Both the position numbers and the translations under genes were made by a program. Under the pieces are notes generated by a model that worked only from the letters and a program-made list of their open reading frames with translations, was not told where the DNA came from and did no database searches. A stretch of DNA of 64,000 nt from Monosporascus cannonballus (Eukaryota; Ascomycota; Sordariomycetes; Xylariales). Numbering within the stretch: position 1 is the stretch's first letter; every line of letters begins with the position of its first letter. Shown here piece after piece: positions 14,760-28,899 of the stretch. The stretch spans positions 124,001 through 188,000 of the forward strand of contig QJNS01000729.1 in assembly GCA_004154925.1 (NCBI GenBank), given 5' to 3'.

Positions 14760-15137
14760 TATTACTATCTAAAAGGCTCCGGCTTTAGAAAACGGTTAAC
14801 AAGGATAATACGGACTACCTCCCAGGTCACGTAATAGGTATTTAACAAAAATCTGCTAAATACGAATAATCTGTATTAAGCAACTATTTAGCAAAACCTC
14901 GCTAAATAAAGCTGAACAAAAATAAGCAGTAATACCAAAACCGGATATAATACGCTCGTTATTTTCCATAGTTTAAATAATATTAACCTGTAATAAAACA
15001 TCGTTACCTAAGGCATCTTGGGTATTACGAAACGTAATACGTTATTATATTTATTATTTAGTTTTTCACAATACTCTTATTACTATAAACTCGTATAACT
15101 AAGGCTTAATAATTGGTTAAAGCCCTTAGCCGTCACA
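14760..15137 (+). repeat. Element A 3' LTR (378 bp)
   Basis: It starts TATTACTATC and ends CCGTCACA and is followed by the target duplication AATAT. It has the same length as the 5' LTR and differs from it mainly by transitions. A purine-rich run lies immediately upstream, in the position of a polypurine tract. Confidence 0.9.
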
Positions 15138-15268
15138 AATATAAATTAATCGGATTTTTTATGCTAAATATATTTATAACTTCTTTACAAATACGCGTAT
15201 TATATCTGGGCTTATAGCAAACGTTATATTTCTATTTCTTCGTTTTAACTATTTTACGGCAATTATTT

Positions 15269-16090
15269 TCAGCCGTTATTAATTATATTATATTTATTAA
15301 CACCTTTTTTCTTGGCTAAAAAAAGCCTATCCCTCTTATATAGTAAATATTCTTCTTTTTTAAAGTCGTTTGTTTTGAATTTTCCGACGTTTATTAAGGA
15401 TATAGTTCGTTTCGCGCAAATAACTATTTTTTTTCTTTTGAAAGTATTTTTATGTAATAGCATTAAACCATTTTTCGTCAAAAAATTAACCGATTTAACC
15501 ATTTTTCCCGGCGAATTACGCTGGTGATTTTTTTTGGATTTTTTACAAATAACGTCCTCGTTTTATTACTTTGCGGATATTTTTAAGGGTTTTTGCAAGG
15601 GGAAAAAAAACGGAACCAGCGAAAGTAAGCGGCGATACGGTCGGTATAGGTATGGCTAAAGGAATTTCCAAATCGGATAAAACGTTATTAAGATCGAATA
15701 AAACAAATCCAGCTTTTGCGAATCCGGTTTTAATATTTTCGGACGTTATGACAGCTTTAAACGCGTCGTAAAAGCCGGCGAAAATTTTTTTTTCGTAATA
15801 TAGTAACGTTATATTAAATTCTCGATATAAAACGAATAAACGCGCTTTAAAATAAAATAGCAAAATACGTTAAAACATTAAAATCGATAAAAAATAGCCA
15901 AATATATGAAATGTAATAATGCCGTTATTCGCGTAATATTCTTCGAATTCTATCGAGTAATGGTTTTCGTAACCGTTAAAAATAAAAAAAGTTTTGATTT
16001 TTTTTATACGCGTTCGGATATATTTATCGAAATATTAGACCCGTTAAAACCTAGTTCGTTTGTCATCTAGCCATTATTACTTAAATCAAT
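15269..16090 (-). pseudogene. Fot1/pogo-type DDE transposase, C-terminal half remnant
   Basis: Reading the - strand, one frame from about 16,090 to 15,543 gives the typical core of fungal pogo/Fot1 transposases: WLDDKRTRF, then FDKYIRTR, then FIFNGYENHYSIEFEEYY (the family's ILDGHESH box with the catalytic aspartate changed to asparagine), then NGIITFHI. The C-terminal portion ENIKTGFAKAGFVLFDL follows. A basic tail frame continues to 15,269. No N-terminal half or terminal inverted repeats could be seen in the very AT-rich flank. Element A inserted about 130 bp beyond its 3' end. These enzymes move DNA by cut-and-paste into TA sites; this copy is dead. Confidence 0.85.
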
Positions 16091-16099
16091 TTTTAACCG

Positions 16100-19000
16100 G
16101 TTAATAATAAAAATTTTAATACCAAAAATAAAGATAATTTTCTCAGCCAAAATAATAAATATCGGTAATACCTTACCTTATAAATTAACAGCCTATATAA
16201 CTGCAACCTATTTTCTATTTCCTTATTACGCCTATCTAGGTTTTTTTCAGTTTTTAATACTAGTAATTATTATATGCGTTATATATTTTATTAGCAATGA
16301 TTTTATTATTTAATATTTTTAAATGTTTTCAAAATATCTTGTCGGTTTTATTTCTTTTACCTATTAGTATAATTTATATATTAATCATTTTTTATAAATT
16401 TTTAAAAAGGTTTTATGTTAAATGTAATATATTTACATTTAATATGTATAAAAATTTAATTCGTATTATATAATAACACTAAGAAATTAGAAACTACGTA
16501 TAAATATTTTTATTTATACATTTATACGTAAAATATATATTTATTTTATATATAACTCTTTGAATTATAATATTTAAAAAATAAATATAAAATATATTTT
16601 TTATATAACGGCTGAATTTATCACATTATAGTCAATTAAAAATTTGTAATTAACTTAATTATTAAATAATTTATAAAGTCGACATAGTTCGTTATAATAT
16701 AAATATTCCTTTATAGGTTATTATTATATAAATTATGTTAAGTATTACGATTAATATTAAACACGTATATAAATACTGTATTTTTCTATAAGAAAAAGAT
16801 TTGTTCGTAATATAAGCTTTTTATAGCATTATCAAATCTTTTAAGAATTTAAGAATTGTAAAAAGATTAATTAATTAATATTTATATTTGTCCAAAAAAA
16901 GTTTTTAATTTTTTATAAATGTATTTAATACATTATCATAATATAGTAATACAAATTTAATTTTCGAAATCGGGTAAATATAATATATATTTTTTGTAAT
17001 AAACAGTTTTATATTTTTAAAAAATCGATTATTATTTACTTGAAATATAAATATTTTTATAAAAATTATGCCGTTAATTCTATTTTGTTACAAAATATTT
17101 TAATATTCATTTCGATAATGATTCAATTCGAAACTTTATTATTTGTTTTTTAAATTATTTTTCATTTAATATGTATTCCTTTTTTTTAATATAAACCTTT
17201 ATTATCCGTTTTTAAAAAGATTTTTTAGAAATAAATAAATCTTTTAAGTTTTATTGGGATTACATTATTATAAATTATAATTAGAAGTTGTTATTATGTC
17301 GATAAAATAAGTAAATTATATATTATAAAATAGGCGTTAAATATTAAATTTACGAATTAATCAATAGTTAATATATTATGAACAACGTTATTTTATGTAG
17401 TAAATTATAACGAATATTTAAAATTATAAAACGTTATACTTAAATAAATATTATTAAACTTATGTTAAATAATAACAATATTTATATTTAAAATATATAT
17501 AATATGTGTAAATTTGCAACTTATAATTCAAATTTTATATTAAAGTACAAAAAATATATTATTTGTATATAATTATTAATATTTTTATATATTAAATTCT
17601 GGGTTAAAAATATTAAATTTCTGTATTTATATTTAATAATTATCATAAATGTAAAGGTTGTTGTATATAGCAGCATAGAATTTTATAATTTATATATTTT
17701 TTAATATTATTTCAAAATACTATCTTTGTATATTTTTATAATATATTAGCTTTTTATAAATATCGTTAATATTTTATATATCTTTATATATTACATATTA
17801 ATATATATCATGTATTCCAAAACTATTTGTTTTATAAAAGTTTCTTATTTATTATATTTTATATTTTTTGTTCTATTTAAAGTAAACTGTTATATGTAAA
17901 TTGATAATAATGTAACTAATTTTAATTATAATTAATAGATATATATAATTATTATAATAGTTTAAAAATTATCTAATAATATAAAATACGATAATTATAT
18001 TTTCAAAATATAAAACAATTTTTCCAAAAAATCGTAACAATTTTAATTTAATTTTCGATATAAATTACATCAATTAGAACGCTATTTTCCGTATTTTATT
18101 CTTTATATATATAATTTGAGAAATTTTAGTTTAATTTAAAAAACAATTATTTAATAAAACTTTAATAGTATAAAATGTTTATAAAGCTACTTGTATTTTA
18201 TATATTATAAACGTAATATATTTATGATTATATATATAGATTATGGTCTATTTCTCGTATAATAATATCGATATAATATTTAAATAAATATTTCGAAATT
18301 TCGATTATATTTATATAATTTATAAACAGTTAATAAATTATATTTCTAGAGTTTAATAACTTTCAAATTTCGTTTTTATTAAATTTGAAAGAAAGCTTGT
18401 TCAAATATATCATATTACTCATTTCTGTATTTACATATAAATATACTAATACAATTATTAGTACGGAAAATACAGATTTTTTAATAATAAATATTCAAAA
18501 GTACGAAATAATTATATTTTATATTATAAGTTTTACGAGCATATATTTTTAAAAAAGTCGCATAAGTCAATTCGTAAATCGTTTTCGATAATTTATAATT
18601 GATAATATTTAATATAATACAAATAAAATTAGAAATATATTAATTTAATAACTGCGACTAAAACTATAAAATCGTACTATATTATATAATATATATTTTA
18701 AAAACGTTATTTTTATAATATTAACTTAAAAACATTCTTAATTACGAATTATTAATTATTAATTAAATAACTTTCGTAATACAATTAAATTTATAAACAT
18801 TACAACATATTTAATATTAATAATAACAATTTCTGTAGTTATTTGAACTGTTTAATTATTATTATATTTTTATAAAAGTGTAAAACAAAGTAATTATTAA
18901 AATTAACCGTAAATCTAATTCCGATAATAAAAAGAAAATAGTGTAAAAGAAATATATTTAAATCCGCCGGTGGATTTTTATTAAAAAAATAAAAACCCAT

Positions 19001-21785
19001 TGTTTTGAAAAAGAATAATATTACACTTGTTAACACAATTACGATATAATATATAAATGTTTCGAAAAATATTAATTAGAGCCGTATATTAATAAATATT
19101 AATCTTGATTATAAAAAAAATAAGCTTATAAGACGTAATTAGTAAGAATTTATTATAAATTTCAAATTTTATATATTTCGAAATAAGATTTTTAAATAAA
19201 AATGTAGCGGAATATTTATATTAACAAAAAATAACTTTTTTAATATTTACCAAAAATATTAATTATGTTTATTTATCTTTACAATTAATGTTTTATTTTT
19301 ATTATTCGACTTAAATTAATAGATTTTGAAAATTCGAAAAATAAAAACATTTTAAATATTAATGCTATAAAGTTTAAACAAAACCGAAAAATTACGTTTT
19401 AGAACATTTAATTCGATATTATAAATTACGAGTTATAAACAAAAGAAACAAGTTATTAATAATTATGATTTCAATTATCTAATAAAAATTCTTATAAATT
19501 CTTTTAAACACTTTATTATATAATTATTATCCTATATATTTAACCTGGATTAAAAAGAAATAATATTTTATATAAAGTTTGATAAACTAAAATCTAACAA
19601 ATATTACTAATATACTAAATAAATAATATATTAATAATTTGAATTTACATTAAATAAATATTTATAATTAAAACACCCTATCGATATCGCACTTTTTTTT
19701 ATATGCTTTAATTAAAATTAATAGAATTTTAATTGTTGCTGTTCAATTAAATATAACAATTATTCTTATATTTATAATTAGTATTATTATTTAATAAATA
19801 CTGTTACTTTTAAAACGTAATATTTCAATTAGAATAAAAATTATTCTAATAAATTTTTAAATATAGTACTGATAAGATTAAATTACAGATTATTGCGTTT
19901 TACTTATGTCGGCGATTTTTATAATAATATAGAAATAAATAAATAATATAAATATAAATATAATAACGAAAATGGGGTTAAAATTTAAAATTATTAATAA
20001 TCTTAAGTTATATATTAATATTATAAATTTAAAAATTAAACACATTTTCAAATAAAATTATTTAATACGTTATAAATTTTATCTATAAATATTAATAATA
20101 TTATAATAAGAATTATGATTTTAAATCGTAAATTTATATAAAATATTTACAGATTTAATATTTAAATTATTTAAATTACCGTTACATTATTAATACTTAA
20201 TTTAAATCAAATAGTTATATACGGTATATTTTAACTAACACCGGATACGATTTATTATAGTTTTATAATTTTTTTTTAAAACTTTATTGCATTTATAACC
20301 TAATAATAATTAGTAATATATATATATATTTATATATAATCTAGAAATTTAATATATTTATTTTCTATTAAATAAATTTTACTAGTTATAAAAATATTTC
20401 TATTTTTAAAAAGATTAAAAATTAAGTGTATCATATATTATATATAATGTTAAAAATACGCGATTTTTTAAAATATCATAATCTTATAATTTATCGAATT
20501 TAAAAACGATTTTAATTAACTTAGTTATATTTTATATTAAATATAAAATCTTAGTTTTATTTATTTTATCACGAGATAAATTATATAAAATTCGGTTACA
20601 TATATTAAAAACAAATATTTATTCTATGTTTTTACCGTTAATATAATATAATTACGTTAAGAATTCTTTATTTATTGATTATTTATATTTAGAATTTAAT
20701 ATTTACGAAATAATCGTTTTTATCGAAATAATTTCTATTTAATGTATATAACAACTTTCGATTTTAAAAATTTAAATAGGTAAAAGAAATTAATCGCATA
20801 TATATTATAATAAAATTAAATCGGAATTAAATTATTGCGGCATTTTTATATAAGAATCTCGTTTTTTTTAATTTGGCAAAATCGTTTTATATATATATTT
20901 ATCGTTAAATAACGCCTATTATTGTGCTTTTATTTTGTCCAATATAGTAATTTAAAATTATTTATTTTGAAAATTTATGAATAATTTTTTAACCGGTCGA
21001 AACTTAAAATTAAAACTCGATAATTATTTTGTCTTAAAATCATTCGTAATATACTACGTATTACTTTTTTAATATCCAAATTCGTTGTACTTTTTTATTA
21101 TAACCGTTATATGTTTTTATAAATAATTTAGTTTTTAATATACTGAGCTCAAATCTTTTATGTTATTTCGGCCTTTTTATTATGAAGAACTCGGTTTTGT
21201 ATTTATAAAATATTTTGTATAATATAAAAAATATAACGTATTTATAATTATTTAAATTTATTCGTTTATAAATATAATTTACTTAATTAAATCGTTTTAT
21301 AAATTTGTAATTGAAGAAATTTAAGATATATTTTATTATATCATTATATTAATTTCGAAAGTATATATACTTAATTTTTAAAAATATTATATATTATAAT
21401 ATATATATAAACTTAACCGTTATAAATTATTTGGAAAATTCAAAATTTATTAAATTTTGTATAATTTTGAAATAAGTACTTTTAATTTTTTATACTTTTA
21501 ATAAAATAAATACAAAACTTTATAATTTCTGTTTTACTAATAATGTATATTATAATATTAATAATATAATATAAGGTATTAAATTAGTTTTTCAAAATAT
21601 TACTTAAAATTTTCAATATATTAGGTGTTAAAAAATCTAAATACGTTTAATTTTAAAATTAATTTTTAAATTTTAAAAAAGTACTATCGATTTTCTAATA
21701 ATTAATATTAAAATAACGGAGTTTTGCTTTGTAATTATATTTAAGTAAATTGTTAATATAATAAATGCCGTTATATTTCGCATTT
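16100..21785. other. AT-rich spacer with no recognisable gene
   Basis: About 5.7 kb of extreme A/T sequence, the most degraded part of the window. Short frames such as 18,839-19,036 on the - strand are what random AT-rich sequence gives. Element C inserted at its right edge. I see no gene, RNA or clear repeat in it. Confidence 0.75.
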
Positions 21786-21790
21786 CTTTT

Positions 21791-21985
21791 TATAAGATAA
21801 TAAACAGCTGTAAGCTGAGATAAGGTAATCTCCGACCTATCGTAAAGTAGATTCCAAAAAATAAGTATATTAAGTTACTTTCATCTGGCGTTTTTTATTA
21901 ACTATCAGATAGTTATTTGTACTAACGCACAGGTCCATAGTTGATCGGATACCAGCCGCAGCCTCGTAAAAGCTATATTTTTACA
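21791..21985 (-). repeat. Element C left LTR (3' LTR in element orientation, 195 bp)
   Basis: It starts TATAAGATAATA, ends ATTTTTACA and matches the LTR at 47,442-47,636 over its full 195 bp with mostly transition differences. A shared core around TGATCGGATACCAGCCGCAG is nearly unmutated. The preceding CTTTT is the target duplication. Confidence 0.9.
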
Positions 21986-22269
21986 ATTAATTTTTAAGCA
22001 TTTAGTTTTTAATAATATTAATAAATTAATGTAATTTAGTTGTAAATTAAATAACGTACAGTAATCGAAAATTTTCCGTATATAAATACGTAAGTTATAT
22101 TATATTACGTACGAATATCATGGTAATTAATACGTATTACGTTAGATAATTAATTATATTCCGTTTAATTTCTCATTTTTATTTGATTTTTAACCTTATC
22201 TTATTTATCTTTTTATTTCTTTTTGCGCTCTTATTTTCGTTCCTTTTGCGTACGGTTTTCGTCCTATCT

Positions 22270-22851
22270 TTATTCGTTATATTTATTTTTCGTAAAAAGT
22301 TTTATAGAAAATAATATTTTTGTACCAGTAATAGCTAAAAATTTCTTAAACTTTACCTCTTTAATATTAACAATAAGTCGGACCTTATTCGTATTATAAG
22401 CGGTAATAAAGCGTATTATATTTACGTAATATAACGTTATTTTAATTAGTATACGGCTTACATTTCGGCTTTAAGCGTTTTAAATTATATTATAGCTAAT
22501 TATTATTATAAAACATTTCGTATAATAAATATTTATTTCTATTATCGTTAATATCGCTATTTAATTTCCGTTCAAATTCCGGTCGTCCTTAAGGGCGTTA
22601 TTTAGATTATTACTTATTTTGTCGTCGAAAACTAAAAGTTAATCGACGAATTTAAGGCAGCTTATATTACGGATACTAAGTTCGCGCGTAACGACGTACT
22701 TACAATCGGTCGCCGAATTAACATTTTTCGTAAAACCGAATTCGCCCTTAAGGCGGTTATTATTAAAAAAAATATCGTTTTCTTTGCGCGTGAAAAAAAG
22801 ATTTCCGATTATCCGTTATGTTTACGAAAATCCCATTTTAACGTCGTTTTA
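22270..22851 (+). pseudogene. Unidentified coding-like frame antisense to element C pol
   Basis: Between the integrase end and the left LTR of element C, one + strand frame (codons in register with 22,381) stays nearly open for about 190 codons, with only a handful of TAA/TAG stops. It reads as mixed-composition protein, for example LIDEFKAAYITDT and KFARNDVLTIGRRINIFRKT. This stretch is also less AT-rich than its surroundings. I recognise no family. It could be an antisense ORF of the element, captured sequence, or the shadow of a - strand frame, since one - strand frame in the same place is also fairly open. Confidence 0.4.
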
Positions 22852-22899
22852 TAAATTTGCAAATTTAGGTTATATTTATAAATATTTTAATTTTTTCCT

Positions 22900-25800
22900 T
22901 ATTATTTTACAATTAAGTGCCCATTAAACGTAAGCTTATAATATTTTTAAATAAAGAAATTTTCGAAAGTCGTTATATCGTTACGTTTCTCGTTTACGTA
23001 TATTTTTCGCCTATTTTCTGATATTTTAATAAAATTCTGATATTTATTAATAATTATAATTTAAAAAAGCTTTTATCCGATAAGGTTATTGTTAAACTTA
23101 AATGCTTTAAACGTTTTAAAAGCAGTACCTGATTTCCGATTAATAACTAATTATGTTCCGATTACTTAGCTCCTATTCTTCGTAAAAAATAAAACGCTTC
23201 CGAATTGCTTCCGGGTTTTATAAAATAAAATTAATAAATATATCTGCTTTTTGTTATTATATATTATCTGATCTTTTTTTATATTTTTATAGTAACCTTT
23301 TAATACGTTTATTAAAAGTTAATTACTGTAAAGTTTAATAATTAAATGCAAAAATATATTTTCGAAATAAAAGTTCGACTTTTTTCACGTCGTTTATCGA
23401 TTTTCGTTTGCTTTTTATTTTATTTATAAATAAATTATAATTATTTAGTTAATCGATTTTCAATCAATATATAATAAAATAATTAGTCGTTAAAAATCTA
23501 CAAATAATTATATATGTGATATTTTAATTTTAATATATTAATTTTGCTTAAAATTAATTTTTATAATTCTGTATTTATTAGGCGGCCGGTTTCCGATAAA
23601 GCTTGTATTATTTTATAACCTTTAAGTTATTCTATTTTCTATATTTATATATTTGACCTTTTTCTTATAACGTTATAATATCTTAAATGCATATTCAAAA
23701 TACTTTCGGAGTATTTACGTATTATATTTAGCAAGCGAAATTTCTTTTTTGATTAGATATTTGTATTACCGTCGATTATCTTAGTAATGGATGATATTCT
23801 TTATTATTTATTTTTCTTATTTCTTTATTAGGTCTGGTAACATTATCTAAATAATATCCGGTTCCCGATTATATTACTAGTTTAAGAAAGATATTAAAAT
23901 ATATTATATATCCGTTAATATTTAGTAAAAAGAAATATTTTCTGCGCCTAAGACCTTTTTTACTTTTTAATTATAACCCGAACGTAAATAAGTATTAATT
24001 GTTTATTTTTAAATTTAAAAATTTTAATTAGTAAATTTACTTATTGTTTTCATTAATATTTTTTAAACGTATAGTATTAATTATAATACTTTTTTTAGGT
24101 TACTGCTATTTTCTTTAAGTGTTCGTATATTATTTGACAAATAACCGTTATTTTCTCGAGAGGTTTTTATCTCTTTGTATTTATTCTTTAAACCTTTATA
24201 AAAATATTTTATTATTTTTAACTAATTTCTATATAAGATTTCGAACGGAAAACGGCCGATAAATACGTTTTACGTATTATTATATGCGAATTTCGTATTT
24301 CGTAATAATTTTATTTAATTATTTTAATACTTATTAACGTAATTATGAAAATAATATTTTAGGACTTAGTAAATATATTTCGTCTACTTATTAATTTGCA
24401 GATAATAAAAGGTCGCTATTCGCTGCTTTATTTTTCGTTTTTTACAAAATTCCGACTAAAATTAATTCGTTAATAATTTATTTTTATTATTAAAAGTTTT
24501 AGTTAGCGCATCGTTTTTGTATTTAATCTCATTATAAAATAGTCGGATTAATTCGACTGCAGTTAAGGTTTTTATTATAAAAATAAATAATTTTAATTTC
24601 GTAAAGCGGTTGACAATTACCAAGATTACGTTATACTTTAACCCGTTTAAACTTAGGCTTTTAAAAAGCTCTGTAATAAAATCTAACGAGATTTTTTGAA
24701 AAGATTGCTTAAGTAACGGCAAGGACTATAATTGTTTATATAATTTGTAGCATAATTTTATTATACCTTAACAGTTCGGATATTGCTTAATATATTTTCG
24801 GATATCGTTTGCTATATGGTTTTAATAAAACCTTTTAGTTATTAATTTTAACGTATAGATATATCTCATATATTTTATTTTAGGATTATTATGGTATTAA
24901 TTAATTACTTCTATAAAAGGCCTTATAACGAGATTACGAATTTATTCTAATAATATAAAACCTTAAATAGGCTTAAGAAATATCCCTTTTTTATATTTAT
25001 TTGGCGTTTAGTTATCCCTATCAACTTTATGAGATTTAGGTCTTTAATTTATAGCCTTCGGATCTGATCGTAAAACTATTAAGAGATCTTCGGCCATGAC
25101 GTCGTTTTGTTTTTGACCAGTTTTTTCGCCAAGGAACGTAAGACATACTAGTTATAAACCGTAATTTTAATACTAATTTCGTTCTATTTAAACTTTTCCA
25201 AATCCGATTATAATATAGTTATAATTTACGGTTACTATTATTTAATATTGATTATATTATTATTGCAGTTTATATTTACATTATTATTTATAAATAATAA
25301 CTTCAGCAGATATATAATTTTTTACTTTTCTTTCCTTTAAAAAATTTCTGCAATCGTATAACGAGGATTTTCTCTTTTTTTTTTACGCGAATAATAATTA
25401 CCTAAATTTCCGCCACCTAAAATCTATCTGAGAATTCTATAGCAAATAAATTTTGCGTTATTTTTATAAAGCTTTTTGTCCTCTTATAATGTATTAAATT
25501 GCGCTATATATTTATAACCGTTTTCCGTACGTTTTCCGGCATATTATTCGTAAGTCTAAATTTCTTAAATAATGTAGAGATTACGTTTTTATATCTAATT
25601 TTCCCTGATATATAATCCGGGCGTTTAAATAACCCATTCGCTAAATTAACTACGTCCGGTCGGTATTAGATTTCAAAATCAAATTACGTAAGGCAATAAA
25701 CCCATTAAGCTAACCTTTCTTTAAAGTTACGCGCCGGCGCCTTTATGATGTCTTTTAACGCTATATAATCGGTAAGTACTAAAAAACCTTTTCCGTACTC

Positions 25801-26028
25801 TTAAGGTATTATCGCTAATATTCTAGGCTTTTATAATCACTAATAATTTTTATTACCCTATAGCTTACCGCTTTTAGGTTGGACTTAGTTTTCGCGACTA
25901 ATATGCGACTAGACGTTAATACTCTCCATATTTCTATACAAGTATCTCTAATATGGCTTTTACCAAAGCGTCTGTTTTAACCCTGATATTTTTGGCGTTA
26001 TCTCAATGTCGGAGAATGGTTGCCGACT
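22900..26028 (-). pseudogene. Element C pol, RNase H and integrase part
   Basis: This is the downstream half of element C pol, cut off from the reverse transcriptase by element B. On the - strand the region 25,780-25,600 reads as the C-terminal RNase H segment (LTDYIALKDIIKAPARNF, then FDFEI and YRPD, with TAA replacing glutamines). The region 24,722-24,462 is an open integrase-core frame with ISLDFITELFKS and VIVNRFTKL, where the second catalytic aspartate of the family reads asparagine. Sequence below about 23,900 is too degraded to assign. Confidence 0.82.
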
Positions 26029-26033
26029 AAAAG

Positions 26034-26411
26034 TATGACGGCTATGTGGTTTAACCAACTATTAAATCTAAGTCGTACGGGTTTATGTTGGCAGGAATAT
26101 CGTAGGAATCTAAGCAATAAATACAGTATCGTATTACGTCTCGTAATATCAAATGCGTTTTAAGTAACGATATTATATTATAAATAATTGATATCATAAA
26201 ATATTACAAATTAATGCTTTTTATTTTATAGAAATAATAAACGTATATATTTTGTAATAGCTTATTGGTTTATTACTAATAAGTTGGTAATCCGGCTTGC
26301 TGGCTTATTACCACTAAGTCGGTGATTTATTACGTAACTTGATTTACTATCTTTTTTGGCTTATTTTGTTAGAGATCGTTTCTAGAGGACATAGCTCGTT
26401 GAGTTGTAATA
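26034..26411 (-). repeat. Element B left LTR (3' LTR in element orientation, 378 bp)
   Basis: It starts TATGACGGCTA and ends GTTGTAATA, the RIP-altered forms of a TG...CA LTR. It pairs with 44,110-44,487 and, inverted, with both element A LTRs. The preceding AAAAG is the target duplication. Confidence 0.9.
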
Positions 26412-27866
26412 TAATCTCTCTTTTTTCAAAATGTTTTCTTTTAGATTTTTTTCATTAAAAGTTTTTATTTTCCTTTATTATAGCTTCTCGTATTTCTAAG
26501 TTTCGTTTTCGCAAAACTATTTAGCGAGTTGCCTTAGTTAATTTAATTAAGTTTAAAGGTTTTGTCGTTATGCTATATCTTTTTTATTTTTTCTGATACC
26601 TTGATTATTAAATAATAAAAAGTATGTCGCGTTATAAAAAATGCGTACGTAAACGGCGTTCTTGTAATAAAAGCGGAGTTCTTATGTTTATAATTAATTA
26701 TTATATCGCCGAAGCTCGTTAATTGAAAAAAAGAAATTCGCGGCGGAAAAGCTTTAGCCGAATTTTTGGCGCGATTTTCTCGTATACGGCGATAACGTTA
26801 ATATCATTAATCTAAGGGTATCAAATTCGTTAACTGAGCCCTTTAGTCGTTAAATAAATCCAACGACCCTACCTATTTGGAGTTAACATTTATAATCGAA
26901 ATATAAGCTTTGGATAAAATAAACGTTATTAATTAAAATGCGATAAACCAAGGGCTTTTTTTCTTAGATCTTATAAATTAGAATACCATTATTTCGAGTG
27001 GTTTCGTCGTTGCCGGTAATAGTTTTTTAACAAGCGCTAGACACCAATAAGATTTTTGTCAGGTTTCCAGATATTTCGAAGTTCGGGTGCTTTTTTTACT
27101 TGATCAGGTATTGGATAAATCCTTTTTTTTTTCGCATATCGAATTTTTCTTCTATTTTATACGCCGTATCGTTATTTATTTCTATATTTTCCTATACCGC
27201 ATATGTCTTAATTATGTCTGTTATTAATTCGAATAAAGAAATATAAAAAGTTAGATACAATTTGATTTTCGGTAAATATTCTAATTAGTAATTATTTTTA
27301 GAGATTTTTTAATAATTTTATATGAATTAATATATTTAAAATTAAATTTTGTACTAGGTGTTTTTGTTTAAATATGTTTGATAATAAAATAAATTATTTC
27401 TCTCTTTTTCGAAATATAAGTTTTAAATCTTTTTTGAATATAATATTATCTTATTTGATTTTGTACGAATCTTAGTTTTATTTTTATTTTCTGATATAAA
27501 TGCCGTAACCGTTTTAATATAAAAATTATTTTCATATTAATTAAACTGTTATAGTATACCTTTTTATAAACTTTTAAAATAAAACCAAAATTGGCGTTCG
27601 TAAATATTATCCTAATGTTTTTGTAATAACTGGCATTATAAATTAATCACGCGATTGGTAATTTTTTAACCTAGTTGTTTTGTTTATAATTAATATAATA
27701 TCGTAAGTAAAATTTTAAAATTTGATTTATTTGCTTAATTTATTTGTTTATTTAAAGTTTAAACACGTTAAATAATTTGTGATTTAGGCCGATTTATATT
27801 AGAAGGCGTTGCTAAAACTTGAATATAAATATTAATCCTTTGTTTGAAATAATTTCTATTAGTAAT
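26412..27866 (-). pseudogene. Element B integrase end and 3' region
   Basis: This is the part of element B beyond the element D insertion. On the - strand it aligns base for base with element A from about 13,265 onward, sharing for example the TTGGCCTAAATT-type block. It holds the C-terminal integrase region and the equivalent of the chromodomain segment. The GC-richer stretch 26,680-26,870 corresponds to the last part of pol. No open frame survives. Confidence 0.78.
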
Positions 27867-27870
27867 TTAT

Positions 27871-28144
27871 TGAAGTGGGGCGGGGTGTTACACCCGTGAT
27901 CAGGCTCGGCTAATCAGAAAGCCCGAGTTTCGCATGTATATTAAGAAGTTCTTTTTTGCTATGGGTTCAACCCTTAGATATTAACTATTACTATTCAGCA
28001 TATTTTCTGCTATTTTAGTTATCGAGGTTCAATACCAGCAATATAATTAAATTAAGTTTTTCATTTTTCGATAATCTTATTCTGTATCGCGATATAAAAT
28101 GGTTATCCGTATTAATTAAAATTAATTCTCCTAACCCCAATTTA
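27871..28144 (+). repeat. Element D 5' LTR (274 bp)
   Basis: It starts TGAAGTGGGGCGGGG and ends CCCCAATTTA. Its first 40 bases differ from the 3' LTR only by G/A and C/T changes, all in the RIP direction, with this copy the less mutated. Both copies are mutated elsewhere along their length. Confidence 0.92.
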
Positions 28145-28899
28145 TTTAGCTGCCAAGAAGAAAACACTGACTTTAATTAGCTGCCAAAATAATTTTCGAT
28201 ATTTTTAATTAATATTCGGAAAAAGCTAAGGTTTTAATTTAAAATGCGAGTAATTATAATTACGGCTATAAAGATATAAAAACGTATATTACGTTTTACA
28301 AAATAACGACGTTACGAACGACCGATAACGGTAAAGTAATTTCAAAATATTATTAATTAAAAGGGAATATTTTGGAATTAAGCGTTTACGGGACCCTATC
28401 CGGAGTTAAATCCCTAACAGGCCGATTTCGAAAAATCACATACATAAAAATGCACAGGTTTAAGAATATAGATTAATCACCTATGTTCTAAACCGACGGC
28501 ATAATTTAGGATATAACGTATTCCTTAGAACTTTGTACCTAATAAAACAGAATTCGGATATTTAGAAATAAGAAAATAAATATAAAATTAATTAGGATTA
28601 AAAATTAACTAATTAAAATTAATTAGGACTAATTATTAAAAATTAACCTATTAAAATTTAAAAACGAAAATGCGTTATTAGCAATGTATTTACGTAAATT
28701 TTGGATTAATTAATTCTAAAGTAACGCTGTTATGATTAATGATATATATTAAACTGTTAACGTAAACAAAAAAAGGAATAAGGTTATAAATTTTATGATT
28801 TCGTTTACGAAAAAGTTTCGAAAAGGAATTAATATTTTTAACATAATTTAAAAAAATACAACCGACTTATTAAATAATATATTTTGGAATATTTTCGCC

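Larger units (their letters stand above)
8351..15137 (+). mobile_element. Element A: Ty3/Gypsy chromovirus LTR retrotransposon, RIP-inactivated
   Basis: Two 378-bp direct LTRs bound a 6.8-kb element flanked by the 5-bp target duplication AATAT (8,346-8,350 and 15,138-15,142). The internal + strand preserves the order gag zinc knuckle, protease, reverse transcriptase, RNase H, integrase, chromodomain. That order defines Ty3/Gypsy, and the terminal chromodomain places it among chromoviruses. A purine-rich tract lies directly before the 3' LTR. Many premature stops make it non-functional. Element B belongs to the same family. Confidence 0.93.

Noticed and set aside
18839..19036. 65-codon frame on the - strand
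   Set aside because: Phe/Ile/Asn-rich composition typical of random AT-rich DNA.
27871..27885. GAAGTGGGGCGGGG read first as a polypurine tract upstream of an LTR
   Set aside because: The same sequence occurs in RIP-altered form at 39,271, and the target duplication places it inside the LTR, at its start.
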